Origin: Phycisphaerae bacterium
GTDB taxonomy: Bacteria; Planctomycetota; Phycisphaerae; Sedimentisphaerales; Anaerobacaceae
DNA length: 12,307 nucleotides
Assembly (NCBI GenBank): GCA_030667885.1
Contig: DAOUVA010000066.1
Location: forward strand, 1-12,307
Direction of reading: 5' to 3'
In this document: piece after piece, positions 7,966 to 12,307 of the stretch
Layout: every line of letters begins with the position of its first letter
How positions within the stretch are numbered: the first letter of the stretch is position 1
Made by a program: the position numbers and the translations under genes
Notes under the pieces: model-generated
Databases searched by the model: none
The model's input: the letters and a program-made list of their open reading frames with translations, nothing else
Told to the model about the DNA's origin: nothing

Positions 7966-7998
7966 AAAACCGTAACAAAACCGTAACAAAATGGTAAC
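7966..7998 (+). promoter_or_regulatory. Three tandem 11-bp repeats, candidate PhoB/PhoP-family operator
   Basis: Copies AAAACCGTAAC (7966-7976), AAAACCGTAAC (7977-7987) and AAAATGGTAAC (7988-7998) lie directly head to tail; the third differs at two positions. The result is GTAACA at exact 11-bp spacing, one helical turn. That spacing is the known pattern for OmpR/PhoB-family winged-helix regulators, including Pho boxes. CATAAT at 8009-8014 begins 10 bp after the last copy, which fits an activator replacing a -35 box. The regulator's identity is inferred. The array sits 71 bp upstream of the start codon at 8070. Confidence 0.45.
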
Positions 7999-8008
7999 AT
8001 TTAGTTGG

Positions 8009-8014
8009 CATAAT
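8009..8014 (+). promoter_or_regulatory. Candidate -10 box (CATAAT) of an activator-dependent promoter
   Basis: CATAAT matches the -10 consensus at five of six positions. There is no good -35 box 16-18 bp upstream; that place is taken by the third 11-bp repeat. Transcription would begin around 8021, about 50 nt before the ATG at 8070. TATTAA at 8021-8026 is an alternative -10 box. Confidence 0.3.
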
Positions 8015-8057
8015 GCTTGATATTAAGATGAGACACTAATAATTTTGTTAGATGTTT

Positions 8058-8063
8058 AGGAGA
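8058..8063 (+). promoter_or_regulatory. Ribosome binding site that decides the start at 8070
   Basis: AGGAGA lies 6 nt before the ATG at 8070. The upstream in-frame ATG at 8052 has only AT-rich sequence before it and would place this site inside the coding region. The start at 8070 also gives a cleaner signal peptide (MSRKLVIALAL). Confidence 0.75.
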
Positions 8064-8069
8064 TACAGC

Positions 8070-9827
8070 ATGTCCCGGAAACTCGTAATCGCACTGGCCT
8101 TGACGTTATCAGCTTTTGTGTCGTTCACCTCAGCAGTGGGACAAACCCTGCCCCCTGCCATTAAGTGGATTCCAGAAGATGCGATAATTGTGCTGGAAGT
8201 AACCAGGCCGAAAGCACTGCTCGAAGCATTTTGTAATGACGAAGCAACTGCTACAATAACAGCATTACCACTTTACAAACAACAGGTATTGAATCCAAAG
8301 GTCCAGGAATTCTTTAATATAATCAGCTTTATTGAAACCACGTTAGGTACAAACTGGCGAACAGCGCTCGAGAAACTAACGGGAGCCGGCATTACACTCG
8401 CGGTGTGTCCTGAAGATACGGTGTTTTTGATTATCGACGCTGAGGATGAAAAGATGCTGGAGCGGTTTCACGAGTTTTTCATCAACATTGCTCGATCAGA
8501 AGCTGAGAAAAAGGGTAAATATAATACAGTAAAATCCAAAGAGTATCAGGGTCTCACAGCATGGACATTTGACGGAAAAGAAGCACACACAATTATTGGA
8601 AAGCGGCTGATTTTTGCTAATAAAGCAAAGCGGCTTAAAGACATTGTGCAATATCGCTCACAAGCAAACAAAACGAGTGTAGCAGCAAATCCAGCCTACA
8701 AGGCCGCAAAACGAACCGCGGGGACTGATGCAGTCGCTAAAGTCTTTGTAAATCTCAAACCCCTGATGGGTATTCCACAAGTCGCTCAGATATTCAATCA
8801 ACAAAACGAAAATCCTCTGGCGGCACTGGCTTTCGCGGGAATTTTAGAAGCAACACGCGATTCGAATTGGTTGTCACTGGGATTACACGTTGAAGATAAC
8901 ACGTTGGTCTTTCGGGCATCTGTTGACAGCAAGACAATAGCTGCGTCAAGCCCCGCTGCCTTTGCATTACCAAAAAAGCCGGGCGAAGGTGTTTTTCCAA
9001 ACCTGTCGGTACCGCGTCAAATAGCCGCATTAAGTTTTTATCGCGATCTTCACCAATTCTACTCCGCCAAGGATGAACTCTTCCCCGAGCGCACATCAGG
9101 ATTGATTTTCTTCGAGAACATGATGGGCATCTTCTTCAGCGGGCGTGACTTGACAAACGAGGTTCTGGCAGAAACCAAACCCGAAATTCGCTTTGTGGTG
9201 GCCGAGCAGGAATTCGACTCCGCAATCGGCACACCTCAGATTCAATACCCAGCCTTTGCCGTCATTTTACGGCTTCAGAATCCGGAGCAGTTCAACGAAA
9301 TAGCTGAGGAGGCGTGGCAAAAGGCACTGGGCCTCATAAACTTTACTCGCGGCCAGCAGGCAATGCAGGGATTGATTATAGACCGCAAAATCCACGAAGG
9401 GACAAAGTTTTCAATGGCTTACTTTTCGACGTCAGGGCTCGACGAGAAAAATGATTTGGAACAACGATTCAATATTCGCCCTGCACTGGCTATGCCGGGT
9501 GAATACCTAATTCTAAGTTCTACTGATGATTTAGCCCGAGACCTTATCGATTCCTTGAACCGGGAGATGAAAGATAAGGTCAAACCAATTGCCGGAACCC
9601 ACAGCCAGGTGGAAATCGAAACAGCCCAGTTGACATCGATATTAAAAGCCAACAGAGATACAATGGTACGCAGCGACATGGTTAAGAAAGGCAGCACACA
9701 AGAAGAAGCAGAAGCAGGAATCGATTTGCTCATCACACTGGTGAGGTTAGTTGAACGCGCCAAGTTGAGCCTCGGCACACACGAGGGGCTAACTCAGGCG
9801 AGTCTGGAAATAAAGCTGAACTTATAG
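8070..9827 (+). CDS. Exported protein of unknown function, distantly DUF3352-like, first gene of the DUF1800/DUF1501 cluster
   Basis: 585 residues from the preferred start (591 if the ATG at 8052 were used). Residues 1-25 are a signal peptide: SRK, then LVIALALTLSAFVSFTSA, cleavage near VGQ. The mature protein opens with LPPAIKWIPEDAIIVLEVTR, a pattern also seen in DUF3352-type and other planctomycete exported proteins, where a statement of 'value as coordinate' is followed by alternating alpha/beta repeats. Later segments repeat this style (GAGITLAVCPEDTVFLIIDA; ALAMPGEYLILSSTDDLARDLI). No catalytic motif, metal site, transmembrane helix after the signal, or lipobox was recognised. It precedes the DUF1800 gene by 85 bp on the same strand with no clear terminator between them, so joint transcription is likely. 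Assignment to DUF3352 is tentative; a periplasmic or surface role is inferred from the signal peptide alone. Confidence 0.85.
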   Translation: MSRKLVIALALTLSAFVSFTSAVGQTLPPAIKWIPEDAIIVLEVTRPKALLEAFCNDEATATITALPLYKQQVLNPKVQEFFNIISFIETTLGTNWRTALEKLTGAGITLAVCPEDTVFLIIDAEDEKMLERFHEFFINIARSEAEKKGKYNTVKSKEYQGLTAWTFDGKEAHTIIGKRLIFANKAKRLKDIVQYRSQANKTSVAANPAYKAAKRTAGTDAVAKVFVNLKPLMGIPQVAQIFNQQNENPLAALAFAGILEATRDSNWLSLGLHVEDNTLVFRASVDSKTIAASSPAAFALPKKPGEGVFPNLSVPRQIAALSFYRDLHQFYSAKDELFPERTSGLIFFENMMGIFFSGRDLTNEVLAETKPEIRFVVAEQEFDSAIGTPQIQYPAFAVILRLQNPEQFNEIAEEAWQKALGLINFTRGQQAMQGLIIDRKIHEGTKFSMAYFSTSGLDEKNDLEQRFNIRPALAMPGEYLILSSTDDLARDLIDSLNREMKDKVKPIAGTHSQVEIETAQLTSILKANRDTMVRSDMVKKGSTQEEAEAGIDLLITLVRLVERAKLSLGTHEGLTQASLEIKLNL

Positions 9828-9830
9828 TAC

Positions 9831-9864
9831 CCACGGATATGATTTTAACAATCATTGCCACGGA
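9831..9864. repeat. Small hairpin flanked by a 7-bp direct repeat, between the unknown gene and DUF1800
   Basis: ATGATT-TTAAC-AATCAT (9839-9855) is a perfect 6-bp stem with a 5-nt loop. The direct repeat CCACGGA lies on each side at 9831-9837 and 9858-9864. The hairpin is AT-rich and lacks a T-tract, so it would terminate weakly if at all. It could tune expression between the two genes or be chance. Confidence 0.25.
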
Positions 9865-9912
9865 CTCAAGCTTCGCAGCATATTGGTTGTCAGTATCTAA
9901 AAGGAGTTACTC

Positions 9913-10233
9913 ATGATTGAGCAAATCGAGAAACCACCTGACCAACATCAATCAAAGCGAGTTCGCTCCGCTATCGATGCAAAGCTGACCGATCCCGTTT
10001 GGGCCTGGGCTGTATACCAACCGAATGCTCAACAGCCCTGGAATCTTACCCGGGCAGGACATTTGTTTCGACGCGCAGCCTTCGGTGCCGATTGGAACCA
10101 AATTCAGCAGGCTCTCTCTGATGGGCCACAGCGAACCATTGATAAGCTGCTTAAGCCACAAGCCGATACGACAGCTTTCAATGATACCTACGACGGATAT
10201 GACAATTCTGCCGCCGGTTCGATTAAAGCCTGA
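9913..10233 (+). CDS. DUF1800 protein, N-terminal part before a frameshift
   Basis: Encodes 106 residues from an ATG with AAGGAG placed 6 nt upstream, so this is the true start of the DUF1800 gene. The segment WNLTRAGHLFRRAAFGADWN is the usual N-terminal DUF1800 signature (ARAAHLLRRAGFGA-like). The frame ends at TGA 10231-10233 straight after GSIKA. The rest of the domain continues without interruption in the -1 frame from the CTG at 10230. Restoring one base (for example an extra C in GCC-TG) gives SIKA-LRAWWLRRI, exactly the expected family sequence. No signal peptide is visible. The broken product alone would be too short to fold as the domain. Either a recent mutation or a sequencing/assembly error is possible. 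Confidence 0.8.
   Translation: MIEQIEKPPDQHQSKRVRSAIDAKLTDPVWAWAVYQPNAQQPWNLTRAGHLFRRAAFGADWNQIQQALSDGPQRTIDKLLKPQADTTAFNDTYDGYDNSAAGSIKA
10224..10233 (+). other. Frameshift site within the DUF1800 gene
   Basis: The upstream frame reads ATT-AAA-GCC-TGA. The downstream frame is closed by TAA at 10224-10226 and opens from AGC-CTG-AGA at 10227. The switch must therefore fall between 10224 and 10233, most simply as a single lost base beside the CC at 10229-10230. No canonical X-XXY-YYZ slippery heptamer is in the right phase, so programmed -1 frameshifting is not supported. Confidence 0.75.
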
Positions 10234-11339
10234 GAGCATGGTGGCTTCGACGGATTATTCAGACACCACATCCGTTACTTGAAAAGATGACACTATTCTG
10301 GCATGGCCATTTCGCCACCAACAGCGACAAGGTTAAAAATCCAAAATTGATGCTGCAGCACATCCGGCTTCTTCGCCGTCATGCTCTGAATTCATTCGGT
10401 GACATGCTTCAAGCAATTTCACATGATCCGGCAGTACTCATTTATCTTGGAGCAGATGCAAACCGCAAAGCACTACCTAATGAGAACTTCGCTCGGACGC
10501 TCATGGAAACCTTCACCATGGGAGCCGGTAACTACAAGGAAAAAGATGTCAGAGAAGCTTCCCGGGCCTTTACAGGCTGGTTTGTGCTGAGGAGCCGGCT
10601 TCGCTATATCTCTCGCGAACACGATATGAATACAAAGGATGTTCTTGGCGAAAGAGACAATTTTACAGGCGACGATGTGGTGAGGATTGTACTTAAACAA
10701 CCAGCCACTTCGCAGATGCTGGTCAGAAAGTTGTATCGTTTGCTGATTTGTGAAACCGAGGAGCCCAAAGCGGCCATGATTAGCCCTCTAGCTGAAACCT
10801 TCGCAAAAGATTACGATATAATGAAAGTCACCGAGACAATGCTCCGCTCCAACTTATTCTTTTCCCAGGCGGCATATCGTCGGCGGATTAAAAGCCCGAT
10901 AGAGTTCGCACTGGGCATAGTAAAAGCCATGGAAGAGGTCGTATCCACAACGCAACTCGCGGAAGACCTGGCCGGTCTTGGTCAGAATCTCTACAATCCA
11001 CCAACAGCAAACGGCTGGGCCGGCGGACGGCATTGGATTGACAGCGCTACACTCGTGGGGCGAAGCAATCTTGCTTTGGCGCTAATGCAAGGCTCGGGGC
11101 CGTATGGCGACAAACTTAATCCCTGGGTTCTATCCAACAAGTATGGACGCTCGACACTCAAATCTGCTGCACAATTCCAGCTGGATTTGTTCCTGCAAAG
11201 TAACCTTGCTCCCGATGTTCATGAGTCCATATTGAAAACGGTGCAAGCACAGTCCGGTAGCGACATCGATGAGCTGGAAGGAAGGCTGCGTAGCTTTACT
11301 CATACAGTAGTTACGCTTCCTGAGTTTCACTTAGCTTAA
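10230..11339 (+). CDS. DUF1800 protein, main C-terminal part after the frameshift
   Basis: 369 codons from the frame junction. The first internal ATG is at 10287, which has no convincing ribosome site and would cut into the conserved core. With the 106-residue N-terminal part the repaired protein has 475 residues, normal for DUF1800. Family hallmarks are LRAWWLRRI, TPHPLLEKMTLFWHGHFATN, NENFARTLMETFTMG, the motif YKEKDVREASRAFTGW, and a C-terminal region with YNPPTANGWAGG. The function of DUF1800 is not established. In Planctomycetota it is routinely next to a DUF1501 gene, as here: the DUF1501 start is 17 bp after this stop. The downstream frame is intact with no further stops, consistent with a very recent lesion or a sequencing error. 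Confidence 0.85.
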   Translation: MRAWWLRRIIQTPHPLLEKMTLFWHGHFATNSDKVKNPKLMLQHIRLLRRHALNSFGDMLQAISHDPAVLIYLGADANRKALPNENFARTLMETFTMGAGNYKEKDVREASRAFTGWFVLRSRLRYISREHDMNTKDVLGERDNFTGDDVVRIVLKQPATSQMLVRKLYRLLICETEEPKAAMISPLAETFAKDYDIMKVTETMLRSNLFFSQAAYRRRIKSPIEFALGIVKAMEEVVSTTQLAEDLAGLGQNLYNPPTANGWAGGRHWIDSATLVGRSNLALALMQGSGPYGDKLNPWVLSNKYGRSTLKSAAQFQLDLFLQSNLAPDVHESILKTVQAQSGSDIDELEGRLRSFTHTVVTLPEFHLA

Positions 11340-11356
11340 ATTTTGGAGAAAATACC

Positions 11357-12307
11357 ATGACTTATACCCGACGTAATTTCCTGAAGGCCACATTAGGAAG
11401 CTCGGCCCTGTTATCGCTCACCCCCGCAGCACCAAACTTCCTGGTACGTTCAATGATGGCTGCCGCACACCAGCGAAATGAACGCGATACTGTTCTCGTC
11501 GTGGTTCAGCTCTCGGGTGGAAATGACGGGCTTAATACGGTCGTTCCATACGAAGATGATGAATACGCCAGAAACCGTCCTACTTTGCGTCTTTCCCCCA
11601 ATGAAATACACAAGATCAACTCGCAATTAGGCTTTCATCCACGAATGGGAGCATTCATGCGTCTGTACGAGCAGGGACACCTAAGTATCATTCAGGGCGT
11701 TGGCTACCCGAACACAGACCGCTCACATGAATCTGGGATGCGGATATGGCATACCGCAGCTCCCGATGAGCCCGATTGTCAGACGGGATGGCTCGGCCGG
11801 ACCGTTGACAGCATCCGTGAGCCCAATAGCATTAACACACCCGCCGTGTTTGTCGGGCCGATCGTCCAGCCTTTCGGCCTGAACGCAAAGAATGCCATCG
11901 TTCCATCTATTCGCTCACTTGAAAATCTAACAATTCGCGAAATCGCCGGCCATAACAAATACCAATCCCAACGGAAACACGCAGCCGAACTTCCACGCCC
12001 GAATCAGAACAATCCACTGATGCATTTCTTGCAGCAGTGCACACTAAAAGCCTACACCAACAGCGAGCGAGTCGAGGCTGTAACTAAAAAAACTGCCAAC
12101 ACAGCCGAATACCCACAGTTCGAACTTGCCGGCAGTCTTCGTAAGGTCGCTCAGCTTATTCGAGCTGATATTGGTATCCGGATATTCTTCACGGAACTTG
12201 GCGGCGGCGGAATCGGAGGCTTTGATAATCACGCAAACCAATTAGGCAACCATTGCTCTCTGCTGCACCACTTTTCTGAATCAATAGGAGCATTTATCAA
12301 CGATTTG
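11357..12307 (+). CDS. DUF1501 protein, Tat-exported, alkaline-phosphatase-like fold family (partial, C-terminus off right edge)
   Basis: 317 codons are visible with no stop. GGAG lies 8 nt before the ATG. Residues 4-10 read TRRNFLK, a twin-arginine (Tat) signal, followed by the hydrophobic stretch ATLGSSALLSLTPAA, so the protein is exported folded. Family motifs are VVVQLSGGNDGLNTVVPY (48-65), GVGYPNTDRSHESGMRIW (114-131) and GGGGIGGFDNHANQ (D290, H292). DUF1501 is placed in the alkaline phosphatase/sulfatase-like superfamily, but no activity is proven. The Tat signal fits a metal-bearing protein, and D57, the DRSH segment and D290/H292 are the best candidate ligands or active-site residues (inference). 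It is the last visible gene of a probable operon with the DUF1800 gene. Confidence 0.92.
   Translation, partial: MTYTRRNFLKATLGSSALLSLTPAAPNFLVRSMMAAAHQRNERDTVLVVVQLSGGNDGLNTVVPYEDDEYARNRPTLRLSPNEIHKINSQLGFHPRMGAFMRLYEQGHLSIIQGVGYPNTDRSHESGMRIWHTAAPDEPDCQTGWLGRTVDSIREPNSINTPAVFVGPIVQPFGLNAKNAIVPSIRSLENLTIREIAGHNKYQSQRKHAAELPRPNQNNPLMHFLQQCTLKAYTNSERVEAVTKKTANTAEYPQFELAGSLRKVAQLIRADIGIRIFFTELGGGGIGGFDNHANQLGNHCSLLHHFSESIGAFINDL

Noticed and set aside
7966..7998. CRISPR or replication-origin iterons
   Set aside because: The 11-bp units are contiguous with no spacers, so this is not CRISPR. Three short copies without DnaA-box-like sites or replication genes do not support an origin.
10224..10233. 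Programmed ribosomal frameshifting in DUF1800
   Set aside because: The bases before the stop (ATT-AAA-GCC-TGA) do not form a slippery heptamer in the correct phase, and DUF1800 genes are not known to be recoded.

Overview
The window looks like a piece of a Planctomycetota chromosome, most likely Phycisphaerae or a related uncultured lineage. This is inferred from gene content, not from any marker gene. The pointers are a very large exported PQQ/BamB-like beta-propeller protein with an embedded methyltransferase-like domain, a neighbouring DUF1800/DUF1501 pair with a Tat signal, and secreted glycan-active proteins with long N-terminal signal peptides. No rRNA, tRNA, CRISPR array, insertion sequence or phage gene was seen.

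Layout. Positions 1-4043 (minus strand) hold one uninterrupted reading frame of at least 1347 codons that runs off the left edge. It is an exported multi-propeller protein with two coiled-coil inserts and a Rossmann/SAM-methyltransferase-like insert. A divergent intergenic region (4044-4288) carries plausible promoters for both directions and a perfect palindrome over the minus-strand -35 box. Positions 4289-5419 (plus) encode a secreted BNR/sialidase-like beta-propeller, followed after 121 bp by a secreted GH9 glycoside hydrolase (5541-7745) with an N-terminal beta-sandwich and a CelD_N domain. Together these suggest use of extracellular plant or algal polysaccharide.

An intergenic stretch of 324 bp (7746-8069) follows. 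It holds a REP-like palindromic element and three tandem 11-bp repeats spaced like a PhoB/PhoP-family operator, placed just ahead of a possible -10 box. Downstream is a probable three-gene plus-strand operon. Its first gene encodes an exported protein of unknown function (8070-9827). The second is a DUF1800 gene (9913-11339) broken by a one-base frameshift near 10230. The third is a DUF1501 gene with a Tat signal (11357 to the right edge, partial). DUF1800/DUF1501 pairs are common in Planctomycetota, but their biochemical role is not established.

The points most worth following up are the degenerate SAM-binding loop in the exported propeller protein, the 11-bp operator-like repeats ahead of the DUF1800/DUF1501 operon, the DUF1800 frameshift, and the linkage of the unknown exported protein to that pair. 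I did not find a clear new defence or mobile system here.
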